Source of the DNA: Saccopteryx bilineata
Lineage: Eukaryota > Chordata > Mammalia > Chiroptera > Emballonuridae
Assembly: GCF_036850765.1 (NCBI RefSeq)
Contig: NC_089493.1
Span: forward strand, 165,661,640-165,725,639
DNA: 64,000 bases
Reading direction: 5' to 3'
Shown here: in pieces, positions 1-10,740 of the stretch
How the letters are laid out: the number at the start of each line of letters is the position of its first letter
How positions within the stretch are numbered: the stretch's first letter is position 1
Made by a program: the position numbers and the translations under genes
Notes under the pieces: model-generated
Databases searched by the model: none
Seen by the model: only the letters and a program-made list of their open reading frames with translations
Told to the model about the DNA's origin: nothing

Positions 1-1001
1 ACTACTAGCACCAGAGACTAGGCTCCTCAGGTCTGGAGGAAGGCAGACATTCTGTGGGCATGGAAGAGACAAGCCCAGGGGTACAAAGAACCAGCTGGGC
101 ATAATAAGCATGCAATAAAACCTCAAGTTCCAGAAAGGCCAGACACCAAGTAAGAGAGTCAGGCTGATGTCACTTAGCTTTGAACCTAGACAGAGAAGAT
201 ATTGCTCAAGCAGAATATGTCCCCTGGGGTGGTTGTTGGAGGGTCCATCAGGATAACCAAGCATTTGACTATCTCCATGCTCTCGGGAAGCCCCGCTGAA
301 CAGCAACAGTATAGATCCTTTGTGCCTACCATTTCAGACTTACTGATAATTTTTCAATTTTTCTGTTTTCAAAAGAAACTACATTCTGCTCCAGTACAGG
401 GAAACATACACTATGGAATTGCCCCGGGACCTGAGGAATACATTTGAAAGCCTTTGATCTTTACAGATTTTCCAGTATATTTGGCCAAGCCTAGGGAGAT
501 TTCAGCTGGATTTTCTTTTCCCAGGCTGTTTGGGTTTTGCCCTCTAATATCCTTCTGGGATACTGCCTCACAAGTGAAATCAGTGAGTAACTGCTGGTGT
601 GTTGTTAACATCTGGAGGGTTCTTTATTGCTGGGTCATTTCCACTTTTTGGCAATTATAAATTTTTAGGTCTTTCTGTAAACGTAATTTTCATCTTTAAG
701 GGGAATAGAATACCCAGGAGTGGAATTTCTGGATATGATCAAGTGTGTGTTTAAGAAAATGCTACTGATTTCCAGAGTGGCTGTCCCATTTTGTATTCCC
801 ATCAGTAATGAATGAGTTCTAATTGCTCTGTTGATATATTAATATTTTCCCATTTTAGCCTTTCTCGTAAGTGTAAGAGTGGTATCTCATTGTGGTTCTA
901 ACTTCCATTTTTAAACGCCTAATGATGATGTCATGTACTTACCTGCCCTCCTTATAGTCTCTTTGGTGAAGTGTCTGCTCAAGGCTTTTTGCCCACTTTT
1001 A

Positions 1002-1240
1002 TTTTTTTATTTTTTATTTATTTAAATATTTTATTTTTATTGAATCCAGAGAGAGGAAGGGGGGTAAGGGGGAGACAGAAGCATCGATCTGTTTCTGTAT
1101 GTACCCCGGCCAAGGACTGAACCAGCCACCTCTGCATTTTAGGACAATGCTCCAGCCAAGCGAGCCATCCAGCCAGAGCTATTTTTATTTCTTTTAAGTG
1201 AGAAGAGGGGAGATAGTGAGATAGATTCCCACATATTTTT
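1002..1240 (-). mobile_element. VES-like tRNA SINE, inserted in L1
   Basis: An AT-rich tail, a GA-rich segment and a degraded antisense tRNA-like head ('gagccatccagccagagc') are followed by a second 3'-tail fragment. CCCACTTTTA at 992-1001 and 1241-1250 is a direct target-site duplication inside the L1. Confidence 0.75.
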
Positions 1241-1396
1241 CCCACTTTTAAGTTGAATTGTTCTCTTACCGTAGAGTTTTGAGTCTTTATTAATACTCTA
1301 GCTACAAATCCTTTATTAGCAACTGTCCCCTTAAGTGTCTTCCACAGAGCCAGTTTTAAATTTTGATTGTCTGACTTTTTCTTTTTTTAAATTTTG

Positions 1397-1674
1397 CCTG
1401 ACCAGGCAGTGGCGCACTGGATAGAGCACCAGACTGGGACACGGAGGACCCAGGTTTGAGACCCGGGGTTGCCAGCTTGAGCCCAGGGTCGCTGGCTCGA
1501 GCAAGGGGTCATTCAGTCTGCTGTACTCCCCCCCCCCCCCCCGTCAAGGCATATATGAGAAAGCAATCAATGAACAACTAAGGAAGCACAATGAAGAACT
1601 GATGTTTCTCATCTCTCTCCCTTCTTGTCTGTCTGCCCCTCTCTCTGTCCCTGTCGCCAAAAAAAAAAAAAAAA
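1397..1674 (+). mobile_element. Family 2 SINE (CCTGACCAGGC head)
   Basis: Head 'cctgaccaggcagtggcgca', B-box-like 'ggtttgagacc', then 'gccagcttgagc...', 'gagaaagcaatcaatgaac' and a CT-rich segment ending in poly-A (1659-1674). A poly-C run of about 16 at about 1528-1543 has replaced part of the body. Confidence 0.85.
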
Positions 1675-1798
1675 GGGGAGAGAGAGCAACAACAGAAACC
1701 TCGGTCTGTCCCTGTATGCACCCTGACTGGGGACCAAACCAGGCAGCCTTTGCGTATTGGGACGATGCTCTAACCAACTGAGCTATCCGGCCAGGGCC
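1675..1798 (-). mobile_element. VES-like SINE, 3'-truncated
   Basis: Reads 'gaccaaaccaggcagcc...gatgctctaaccaactgagctatccggccagggc', the reverse complement of a tRNA-derived head. It abuts the poly-A of the preceding SINE directly, so the two form a composite block inside the L1. Confidence 0.75.
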
Positions 1799-2883
1799 TT
1801 TTCTTCTTTACTAGAGAATGCTCTTGTGTTAGGTCTGAGAACCCTTTGCCTAACCCAGGTCATGAAGATTGTTTTCTTTTAAAAGTTTCAGTTTTGTGTT
1901 TTACATTTAAATCTATGATCCCCCTTGGGTTTTTATGTAAATTGTGAGATTTAAGATGGTTGAGGTTTATTAGTTTTTGGTATGCCACTTTTTCACAGCA
2001 CTTGAAGACTGCCCTTTCTCCATTGAATTACTTTTGTGTGTCTGTCAAATATCAGTTGATCATGTTTATGTGGGCCTGTTGTCTCTGTTTCATTTCTTTG
2101 ATTTGTGTGTCTGTCCCTTCCCAGTACCACACTTGTCTTGATTGTAGCTTTATATTAAATCTTACTTAAAATAAGGTAGCAGGATTCCTCCAGCTTCTTT
2201 TTCAAAATTATTCTACTTCTCTTGCCTTTCCATAAGTTTTAGAATCAGTTTACAGAAACTACTGGTGGAATCTGATTAGAATTGGATTAAATCTAGATCA
2301 TTATGGGGCCTGATGGGTTGCCGTTCAAATACACCATAACCTCTGACGCAAGAAAGCGTGCTCCTTCCTTCCTATGCTGTGTTGTGATTACTCCTGAGTT
2401 CAAGGCCCAGCTTATGACTGACAACACTGGTGTCTTTTGAAGTTTAGCAGTAAATGAGCTGTGGTCTATGTCACATTGGGTAGGAACAGCTGTGGAAAGA
2501 TAACTAGCATGATGAGGGGCTTGTCAGCCAGACCAGGCTCTGGGTCAAGTAAGCCACCATCATTCACAGCCTTGGTTTTCATGAGTCTCAGTTCTGAGCA
2601 GTTTGTGAGCAAAATCATGATAGTTTGCCAGCCATTAGCGGAATCTCCCTGCCCTGGGGTCATAGAACTGTTGTGTTATGGGCATGATCAGATTTTGTTC
2701 CTCTGGATTTTCCTTGATTTCTTCTGCCTGGCATAGCCCCACTCATACTTGTTTCTTCAAAAACTGCATTAGAAATATATTCGTGATACAATGAATTGCT
2801 TCCTTCCTTCTGCTGTCGTAATGTAACCCATGACATTTGGGCTCCTCATATTTGTTGACACCACTCTCTCCTTTGATCCCTTT

Positions 2884-3132
2884 TTAAAAATTTTTTATTT
2901 TTTTAGTGAAAGAGACAGAGGGACAGACAGACAGAAAGGGAGAGAAATGTGAAGCATCAATTCTTTGTTGTGGCACCTTAGTTGTTCATTGATTGCTTTC
3001 CCATGTGTCTTAACTGGGAGCCTACAGCCAAGCTACTGAGCCCATGCTCAAGCCAGCGATCTTGGGGTTTCAAACCTGGGCCCTCTGTGTCCCAGGCTGA
3101 CGCTCTATCCACTGCACCACCACTTGGTCAAG
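2884..3132 (-). mobile_element. Family 2 SINE
   Basis: Antisense copy: T/A-rich tail, 'agacagaaagggagagaaatgtgaagcatcaa', 'ttgttcattgattgctttc', then the head complement ending 'ccactgcaccaccacttggtcaag'. Confidence 0.85.
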
Positions 3133-3799
3133 CCCCTGTGATCCTTATAGTGATACCTTCCCCAGCTCACGCCCAAGGTTTCTCTCGTCTGTCTGATACA
3201 GCCTTCCAACAGAGCAGTGGGGTGCCTGGGAAGTGCCTGTTCTTGTGTTCTCACCCTGTGCCCTCCTGCCCATTACTGCCCACCACCCCGTCTCTTGGCT
3301 GACATCAGGATAAAAGAACTGTTTTCTACTCTATAAACAAGATACAGGGGCTCTTTTAAGGCTCTTCTCTTCCCCTCTGGGTATATGAGATTATTCACTG
3401 ACATCTTGTGCAACACAAGTGGGCTGTCACCCTAGTAAACCATTCAATTTACCTTTTGGTGGCTTCTGTCACCAGTATGAGAGGCTCTTGATTATCTCCT
3501 CAGATTTACAAAAAAACCTAAAATTATCTGTAAGTCTTTCATTTTATAAACTCATCTGGACAGACCCATCCCACCCCCAAGGTCTGGGGGGTGCGGGTCC
3601 CTGTACCCTCGGGCCTGGGTGCGTGCTACCCGGCTAGCATCATGAGTGTAGATCTGAGTCGGAGCGCCTGGCACCTCAGGTCCTTAGCTCTTGGACATGA
3701 GCAGTGGACTGTATCAGATGATGGATACATTTGAAAGGTACTGTATGATCTCACTAAGCATCCCCATGATGAAACTTTCCTGTTTGTAAACTAAGATCT

Positions 3800-3910
3800 T
3801 TGTCCTTTTCTTTTTCTTTTTCTTAGCAAGAAAGGGATGGAGACAGGGAGATGAAAAGCACTTATCTCCCTGTCACTTTAGTGACACTTTAGTTCACTGA
3901 TTCTCATTTG
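3800..3910 (-). mobile_element. Family 2 SINE remnant
   Basis: The short stretch 'agcaagaaagggatggagacagggagatgaaaagca...tttagttcactgattctcat' resembles the 3' half of the family 2 SINE in antisense. The head is missing. Confidence 0.5.
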
Positions 3911-3954
3911 ACTTACTACCCGTCTCTGTCATTTTCCCATGTTCTATCATTCAG

Positions 3955-4070
3955 CAGCTTCTACAACTATCTTTCCTTTCTACAGAGGAGGAAGTGGAGG
4001 CTCCAAGAAGTTAACTTACCCAGGGTCACCCAGCAATGAACAGAGCCAGGCCCTCAGCTAGGGTCTGCCC
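3955..4070 (+). mobile_element. MIR relic
   Basis: The core 'cagaggaggaagtggaggctccaagaagttaacttacccagggtcacccagc' follows the MIR consensus for the conserved central region. Confidence 0.75.
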
Positions 4071-4819
4071 ACCTCCCAAGTTTGTAGCAGGGATGTGGAC
4101 TGGTTTTGACCTTTTTTGTTGGTACTAGCGTGTGTGGTGGTGGGGGGGTGTATTTTCTCTGTGATTTAAGTGGGGTGAGTTCCACTTTCCTGCCTGCAGA
4201 ATAGCATGGTCTCTCCTGAACAGTGTCTTTGGGTGGCTGCCAGTACTGCACTAAGTGTTACACGAGGAACGTGCACTGTGCGTTCTGACACACTTGCTCA
4301 GGCTCCTCGGTGACCTCCTTGTCTCCTGCATCTCCATCTGAGAGGTGAGAGTGTGGGGGGAGGAGGAAGAGGATGGTCTTTTCACCTTAATATTCCATGA
4401 GCATAGACAGAAAATACCGTCAGCTCCTTTACCCCATTTCTGCGTTTTCTTTTCCTAGACAAAAAAAAAACAGACTGGAGAGAAAGCTGCCTCTTTAAAG
4501 ACACCATCTAGTCCTCAGAAAATTCAGTCCCTTTCCTGAGTCAATTAACAAGGCCACCAGTCTTGATGGAATTTCTGAGATGCAGCTGTGAGCTGATCAC
4601 ACACAATTAGCTTTCTTCTTTTTTTCAAGGCATAAGAAAAATACCTTACTCTTCAGTTTTAGTCTTTTAAGTATGTACATTCCTTCTGACTTGACTATTC
4701 TGTGTTTCATGTCCTGTTCTTCCTATGTTGTCTTAATGATCGTCACAGACAGTTTTGGGCAGTTTCTTCCGTAGGATGTCATCACATTGTGACTTCTGGT
4801 TATTAAGTCCTCCCTCGTT

Positions 4820-5185
4820 TTATGCCAGGCCCTAGGTCAAGCATTTTATATTCTCTCGTTTTTGTCATAAAAATGTAGGCTCTTAGGCATGACTTTTTCC
4901 AATTTTCTTTATATATGTTTATTTTATTGATTTTAGAGGGAAAAGAAGAGAGAGACAGGAATGTTGATCTGTTCCTGTATGTGCCCTGACCAGAAATCAA
5001 ACTGGCAACCTCTCCACTTCTGGCTGACACTTTAACCAACCAAGCTACTGGCCAGGGCTACTTTTTCCCATTGTTCAAGTGAGAAGACTGTGGCACAGGG
5101 AAGCTGTGACTTGTTTAGGGTCACACAGCCTATTGGTGGCCATGTCAGGATTGGAACTTGGGCAGTGCCCCTCCAGAGCCCACCT
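4820..5185 (+). mobile_element. MIR split by a VES-like SINE
   Basis: The left part ('atgccaggccctaggtcaagcattttata') and right part ('gtgagaagactgtggcacagggaagctgtgacttgtttagggtcacacagc') are successive sections of one MIR. They are separated by the SINE at 4905-5059, whose target duplication is in MIR sequence. Confidence 0.75.
4905..5059 (-). mobile_element. VES-like SINE with target duplication
   Basis: Antisense VES-like copy ('tattgattttagaggg...', 'tgtgccctgaccagaaatcaaac', 'ctactggccagggc'). Flanks ACTTTTTCCAATT (4892-4904) and ACTTTTTCCCATT (5060-5072) are a 12/13 target-site duplication. Confidence 0.85.
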
Positions 5186-5528
5186 ACATAGCTACTGTCC
5201 TTCAACAATGAAGCAACCCAAAGGGTGGGTGGCGAGGAAAGTGTAAGTAGAGCTCTTTTGGGGGAGGGGCAAACCCCCTCTCCTCCCCAGCCCCCAGTGG
5301 TGCCTTGTTCTGAGCCAGCAAACACACCCACTCGCCTGCCTAGAGACTGCGAGTGGCTGCCAGGACAGACCTGACATTCCCTCGTCTCCCAGTTGGTTCC
5401 GAGCTAATGGGCACTGACCCCCTGGGGACATCTCTGGAGCACAGCAAGGCCTAGATCTTGCCCTCCTGCATAGAAAGGCCTTTTACTCTCCAGCCAGCCA
5501 GGCTGCTGTCTGATGTGAAGTGAGCCTC

Positions 5529-5650
5529 CTCTTGGTGTGGAGAGCACTAGTCCAGGACTTGGTGACAAGCCAGGACCTGCCTTTGATTACCAGGTGACCT
5601 CAGTCAAGTCACTTTCCTCTTTTGAGCTGCACCCTCCTCTTACTAACAAA
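5529..5650 (-). mobile_element. MIR relic (antisense)
   Basis: 'ggtgacctcagtcaagtcactttcctcttttgagctgcaccctc' is the reverse complement of the MIR segment usually read as 'ttgggcaagtcacttaacctct'. Diverged and short. Confidence 0.55.
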
Positions 5651-7902
5651 TGACTGGCCATCATGATCCCGGGTCGTTTCAGCTGCAGCTCTGTCATCCA
5701 CGGTATTGCAGCTGTTCCCGGCCCCCCACCTGTCCTAGTTGCCCCAGTAGGTCTGGCCCACAGACAGGGCCCCAGGAGGTGATGGTGCAGTCCTGCTTAC
5801 CAGCTGGCTCGGTGTCAGTGCTCCCAGGTCTACTCTTCACAGGGCCGAATGGGGTGGACAGGGCAAAAGCACAAGCTGGCCTGTGACTGAGCCCAGGGTG
5901 GGCCTGGCCCCTCCCTCCTGGATGCTTTGCGGGAGACAGACCTGGGGTTCCCTAGACTCTGACCAGTCTCTTCAGGTTATTTGGTCAGCAACTGCCGTCT
6001 CTCATAGGGTGATGGCAGCTGCACTTCTGGAGATGGAAGAACAGGGACCCACACACAGGTCAACAATCCACATGAACACTTAACACTGGAGTGACGGCAG
6101 GCAGCATGACTGACCAGCTGGGTGGCGGTCAGTGATGTGCAGCTCCCAGACTGTTCTACCTTGAAGTGGGTATCTTGGAACACTGAAGTGAGAGAGGGAC
6201 AGAGCTGGGAGACATGCTGACTCACAGCTTCACAGAAGAGACAGTAAGGCCAGAGCTGAAGCTACAGGAGGAGGCATGAGAAGCAGGGCAGGCAGAGATC
6301 CAGGAGGCGTGGGGAAGGCCCCCAAGCTTAGCAGGCACAGGCAGCCGCTGCTGCAGAACCTGGGCTAAGGCTGTGCCAACACTGCCAGCCCCGTGTCCCA
6401 CCTCCCTGGAGAACATGGATAGTGGAAGATACTCCTAATCTCTCCTGCTCTTAACCCTCAGCCTCCAGTGAAAACTATACACCCTCGATCGCCTCTGCGA
6501 TTCCTGGCCACCCCTTCCCCATCTTGCTCCCCCCAGCACACTGACCTGGTGCTCATGGGCTCGCACAGGTGGCCTGGCCGCACTGCTGCAGGGCCACTCT
6601 CACCAGTGCACCTCCTGTGCAAAGTAACAAGTGGTCTCACCACACACACACATCAAAGGAAAGAAGTGAATCCTCAGCAAGTTGTGTGCACTCCCCTCTG
6701 CCCTGCGTGGAAAGGACAGGATCCATCCTGTAGCTACCTTGAGATTTTCCTTATTCCTAAAATGCTTACAGATTTCTCTCCTTCCCTGCGTCTTGGTCTG
6801 AGAAGGAGGGCTGTTCCGCATCCGCTGACACCTCTGGAAGGCTGGCTGGGCATCTTCTGTTTGCTTAAGGGCAACTGACATGAGTTCAGGCTACAGGCCT
6901 GCTGCCTCTGGGAAGCTGTCATTCCCACTGAGGGCATTTCTGAGAAGGTGCCGGGGCTGTAGTGGTCTTAGCAACTGAGGAGCAGCCCTGGGTGCCATCA
7001 CTGGTCAGGGCCACAAGAGGCCAAGGTGTGGCTTTCGCGTTCCTGGAGCAAGAAGGCCCCAGATAAAGAACTCTGTGGGAGGCCCGTCTTTTTGTTTGCT
7101 TCTCCTTATTAGCCATCCTGGGTTGGGACTACTACAGGTACATTCACAAATGGATGGGCCTGGGCCTGATAAGGCTCAGTTACCACCAGCACTTGATTAA
7201 TCATTTAAAAAGTCTGAGCCGAGTATGTAGCGGTTTCAGATTTCAGGAAGGAGCTGACTGAGGAGCCTTCAGCTGAAAAGGCCTCTGCTCACATTTCTTG
7301 AGAGTTATCTCTGCATGGCCCCCCTGTGGCCTGGACTCCACCTGCCTATGGCCTGTCCAGAACCAGGTTTTGTGAATGCACCCTGGGGTGCACAATACAG
7401 TAGTCCTAAAACTTGGTGCTGCTGGGCTAGGTGGCTGTGGGCTGGTGACCTTGTAGAAGACCTGGGCTTGATGCACAAACAGTTGGGCACAGAGGCAGGA
7501 GGGGAAGTGGGAGCCTCTGCTGGACACTACTCTGCACCCAGGACTTGCTGGGTCTTTCTGACCTAGTCTAGGCCTTTGGGTCACAACTGTATGCTCATGC
7601 ACCCTTCCCCCCTCTGTTCCACTTGCATTCACATGGCAAAGCCCCGTTAGGCCCCACCCTGGGCTGAGAACACTGAAGGTGGGTGCCAAGGGGCTGTTTG
7701 GGGGCAGCCAAGACAAGACGGTGAAGGGTTTCCCTGGATCTGAGCTCCACTCAACCGCAGTTTTCTGGGAATGGAGAATCCCCTGTCCCTTCTTGCCTAG
7801 GGCAGGGCACAGGCTGCTGGTTGAATAGGGTGGTCTTGGCTACTCAGACACTAGACAGGGAATGGGAAAGTTAGCCTTTTGGCTGATGTGTATGTAAACT
7901 GA

Positions 7903-7917
7903 CCACAAGGGGGCACT
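7903..7917 (+). promoter_or_regulatory. CTCF-like motif in single-copy sequence
   Basis: CCACAAGGGGGCACT matches the CTCF core pattern CCASYAGRKGGCRSY at 14 of 15 positions by eye. It lies in non-repetitive CYSTM1 intron sequence. Occupancy is unknown. Confidence 0.35.
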
Positions 7918-8200
7918 TGATCTCCGAGGAGGAGCAGTGGTCGCCAGCTGGGTGGTGTCAGGGCAGACTGAAGCCATGCAATTCAGCATAGCAGGCACCC
8001 TCTGGGGTGCAGTGCCTCAGACCCCCCATGTAGGTAAGGCATCTAGGAGTATACAACTATAAAATGCACCATTTCTGGGGCCGGTAGTGGTGCTGTGAGG
8101 AACTGTGAGGCCTTCCTCAGAGCAAGTCACTCTTACTCCACTCCTGCCGTCCCCCCATGCACTCTCCCATCGCCCCTCATCCTGACAGCCCTGTCCTCAG

Positions 8201-8275
8201 CTAACGAAAAGGAAAAAATCCTCAGGGCTTTGGAAGACTTGGTGCTCCAGGAAATAAGGGATTCGGGTCTCAAAG
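8201..8275 (+). other. Candidate 75-nt cassette exon in CYSTM1 intron
   Basis: A pyrimidine-rich tract ends in 'ctgtcctcag' at 8200. Then come 75 nt without a stop in the relevant frame and a near-consensus donor 'CAAAG|gtacgt' (8276). The length is 25 codons exactly. Carried in the phase that the CYSTM1 last exon requires (one base from the previous exon), it reads ANEKEKILRALEDLVLQEIR plus five more residues and joins in frame to the VYVVED start of the last exon. The peptide looks helical and charged. I do not recognise it. It could be an alternative CYSTM1 exon, an exon of an overlapping transcript, or chance. Confidence 0.4.
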
Positions 8276-9069
8276 GTACGTACAGCGCCGACCACCCTAT
8301 CAAGGCGGACGCAGCCCTCCGGTCAGAAGTCCTTTGTCCCACAGCCAGACTGACACCTCTGTGGGCCCATCTGGGAGCAGCGAGCTCCAAGTGCCCATCA
8401 CCCAGGCTTCAGGGTATGCCGTGTGAAATACGCCCTGGCAGGGACAAACTGAACTACAGGAGAAAGTGACAGAGGAAGAGAGACTGGGACATTTGTTTCC
8501 CTGACTCGGCTGCCTGGGGTTCAGTGGTTCTGACAGAGGGAAGTGGTGAGGAGACAGGGTTGGGAGGCTCAGCGGGACTGTGCGTGAAAGGCCCTTGGCG
8601 CGAGTCAGGCCCATGTGGGACCCGCTATAAATGGTGGCTTAAGAGACAGGACCTTTCACATGGCAACCCAGCCCTGGGCTGGGTCTCAGGCCTGGGTCAA
8701 GCAGGCTACTTCTAGAGCCGGCAGGGGAGGGGGCCTTTCCAGCAGTGGCAGCAGAGCCAGCGCTCTGGTGGGAGACTACAGGAAGGGCTTATGCAAGGGT
8801 TCCGCAGCCAGCTGTGCCCTCGGTTTCCCTGTCCAGAACTGCCCATACAGAATCAGGGGACTTTGGGGACTTGGGCCCATCTTCTGGGCAGATGGCAGGT
8901 GACGCCTTGCTTGGGGCTTTCCTCCTGTGGTGATCCTAGCGTCTGAAGTGCCCAGGCCTTCAGTGCATAGGGTGGGCTCTGGCTGGGGGAAGAGATGACT
9001 GTCTGGAGCCTGTTCATTCCTGGACCCTTTTCTACCCCAGCTGGGCCTGAGTTTGGGTCCTGCCCCTGG

Positions 9070-9200
9070 CTGGCCACGTGGGTTTGAAGAAGAGACTTAA
9101 TCTCTTCAAGCCTAGAGTCCCTCACCTGTGAAACAGGAATGATGGTAATACCCATCTCGAGGTTACTCTTAGGACTAAATCTGGTAATATAGCTCACCAG
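9070..9200 (-). mobile_element. MIR relic (antisense)
   Basis: 'gacttaatctcttcaagcctagagtccctcacctgtgaaacaggaatgatggtaatacccatctc' corresponds to the antisense MIR core ('cttcagtttcctcatctgtaaaatggg...'). Confidence 0.7.
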
Positions 9201-10256
9201 GCCTAAGAATAAACAGGTTGTCGTCTTCGACTAGACTTTCCTCTTGGTGGGTACTTTGCTTGTGTTGCTGAGTGGGGCCACATAGCAGCGGACTGAGATT
9301 AAACGTGTGCCCTGGAGAGAAGGGAAAGGGACGCCTCTGGAGGGCAGGACCAGGGAAAGCTCAGTACTAGCTGGGCGTGTTCCAGCTACTACACCAGGCT
9401 CCAGAGGGAGGAAGTTACCGAGGAGGAGGTATAAAAATAGATGTGCAAAAAGAGAACTGACAGACTGTGCAAGGGCTGGTTTAACTTATAAGATTCACGT
9501 ATTCACAAACTTCCAAAAAGTTTAAAGTCCTCACTGCTAAAAGCGGCCACAGATTCTCTGAGGCCAGGGTTGACCATCGCCATTTTAAGGATGTCCTTAC
9601 GGGAAGAGGCTAATGTCAGCTGCAAGTCAGCTGACAAGTAAGGGTGGCCCTATGGATTTATTTTGCACTCAAATCTCTTAACAGAGTACTTAGTCCTGAC
9701 AGGACTCAGATTTCCAGCTCCTTCCTGAGAAAAGGGAGTGAAGTGTGCCGGGCTCCTGCCTGCTTTGCTGCTCTGAGAGCTGGCGGTGGGGGCCATCCTG
9801 ACACTGTGTACTGCCCAGGTGTGAAAAACTAAGACCCTTGGTTATTCTTTTAATGATTCAAACCCCTTTCTAGGAGATTTTGGTTACTCGCACGCTTGGG
9901 AGAGAGCTTAACTGCTTCTGAAGAAAACTCCTCCCAGGCTGTGCAGGGAACGGAGCCTAGTGCTTGTCAGTGTATAAAGCAAGCTGGGTTAGCCAACACT
10001 GCCAGAGAGTAATGGACATTTCTTATCACAGCTCTGGCTGCCTAGGTGCGAGGCAGCTGTAATAGGTTGCCTAGTGCTTGTTCCTGTAGGGATGTGTCCT
10101 GAGGAGGGGAAGGAGCTCAGACAGCCTCCTCCAGTCATCATCACAACAGCACAAGCAGAAAGGCCGGGCTGCTCCCGTGTTCTGGGAGGCATGGGTTCCA
10201 TAGGGCCCAGGGTCGTGCCAGGTTCAGTCTAACTGTCTCGCCTCTCTCCACTCCAG

Positions 10257-10363
10257 TGTATGTGGTGGAAGACCAAAGAAGGGATGACTTGGGCCCATCC
10301 ACCTGCCTCACGGCCTGCTGGACTGCTCTCTGTTGTTGCTGTCTCTGGGACATGCTCACCTGA
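10257..10363 (+). CDS. CYSTM1: CYSTM1 terminal coding exon (cysteine-rich tail)
   Basis: CYSTM1 is a small (about 97-residue) tail-anchored membrane protein of the CYSTM family. It has a proline/tyrosine-rich N-terminus and a cysteine-rich C-terminal segment that sits in the membrane. This exon follows a pyrimidine-rich tract and acceptor 'ctccag' (10251-10256). With one base from the upstream exon it encodes VYVVEDQRRDDLGPSTCLTA and then CWTALCCCCLWDMLT followed by TGA at 10361-10363. The C-W-T-A-L-C-C-C-C cluster is the family hallmark. Relative to human CYSTM1 as I remember it, the only change is Glu to Asp before Leu-Gly-Pro. The frame is intact. The N-terminal half is upstream of the window. 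The gene is convergent with PFDN1, whose poly-A site is about 1.25 kb away. Confidence 0.95.
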
Positions 10364-10740
10364 CCAGACCAGCCTGCTGTCCTGCCAGTGCTGCAGCCAC
10401 CTCCGAAAGGTGTGCCTGCCCCCCATCTCTTCTGATTGCTGAAACGACTAGCTCTGCAGACACTTCTGCCTTCAACACAGCGGGATTCTAGATTAGCGGG
10501 CGCTGCTGTTTAATTCAGTGACTCTATCTTTCTAATGTTCAAAATCCATTTCCTGTTGGCCTTTCACAAATGTGCTAAATGACTTTACTTCTATTTTTTT
10601 TGGCCAAAGCCTTAGTTATGAAATATATATTTATAATTTTAAAATTATACATTCAAGGTAGTGGCATAATGTAACACCACTGAATGATTTCTCTGCTAAC
10701 ATCCTGTATGTTTCAATAAATTTGTGTAAACCTCAACTGT
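10364..10740 (+). other. CYSTM1: CYSTM1 3' UTR
   Basis: The AT-rich sequence after the CYSTM1 stop runs to the first canonical poly-A signal and has no inserted repeats. The end is set about 20 nt past AATAAA at 10715-10720. The true cleavage position is inferred. Confidence 0.75.
10715..10720 (+). terminator. CYSTM1: CYSTM1 poly-A signal AATAAA
   Basis: Canonical hexamer in 'tttcaataaatttgtgtaaa', about 350 nt after the stop codon, followed by a T/G-containing stretch suited to a downstream element. Confidence 0.75.

Larger units (their letters stand above)
600..2310 (-). mobile_element. Old L1 fragment, antisense, broken by SINEs
   Basis: The plus strand reads as the reverse complement of the L1 ORF2 / 3' region. 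It has the familiar runs 'ggtatctcattgtggtt', 'ctttggtgaagtgtctgctc', 'ctttgcctaacccaggtcat' and 'ctttctccattgaattac'. It is diverged and has no open frame. SINEs at 1002-1240, 1397-1674 and 1675-1798 interrupt it, so these are younger. Boundaries are approximate. Confidence 0.75.
1..10256 (+). other. CYSTM1: CYSTM1 last intron (3' part)
   Basis: Everything left of the terminal CYSTM1 exon is inferred to be intron, because the N-terminal proline/glycine/tyrosine-rich part of CYSTM1 is not found here. Positions 1-2310 are mostly an antisense L1 with SINEs. Positions 5200-9300 are GC-richer, mostly single-copy sequence with a few MIR relics. One strong candidate internal exon (8201-8275) lies in it. 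Stretches 1-600, 2311-2883, 3135-3800, 4260-4800, 5660-8200 and 8276-9080 show nothing else I can name. Confidence 0.8.

Noticed and set aside
7243..7716. 157-codon minus-strand frame in the CYSTM1 intron
   Set aside because: No domain, no splice structure and overlapping frames on the other strand; a chance frame in GC-rich DNA.
1..10256. First coding exon of CYSTM1 within the window
   Set aside because: No proline/tyrosine/glycine-rich YPPPQGYPYQGYPQ-type coding sequence is present, so it lies upstream.
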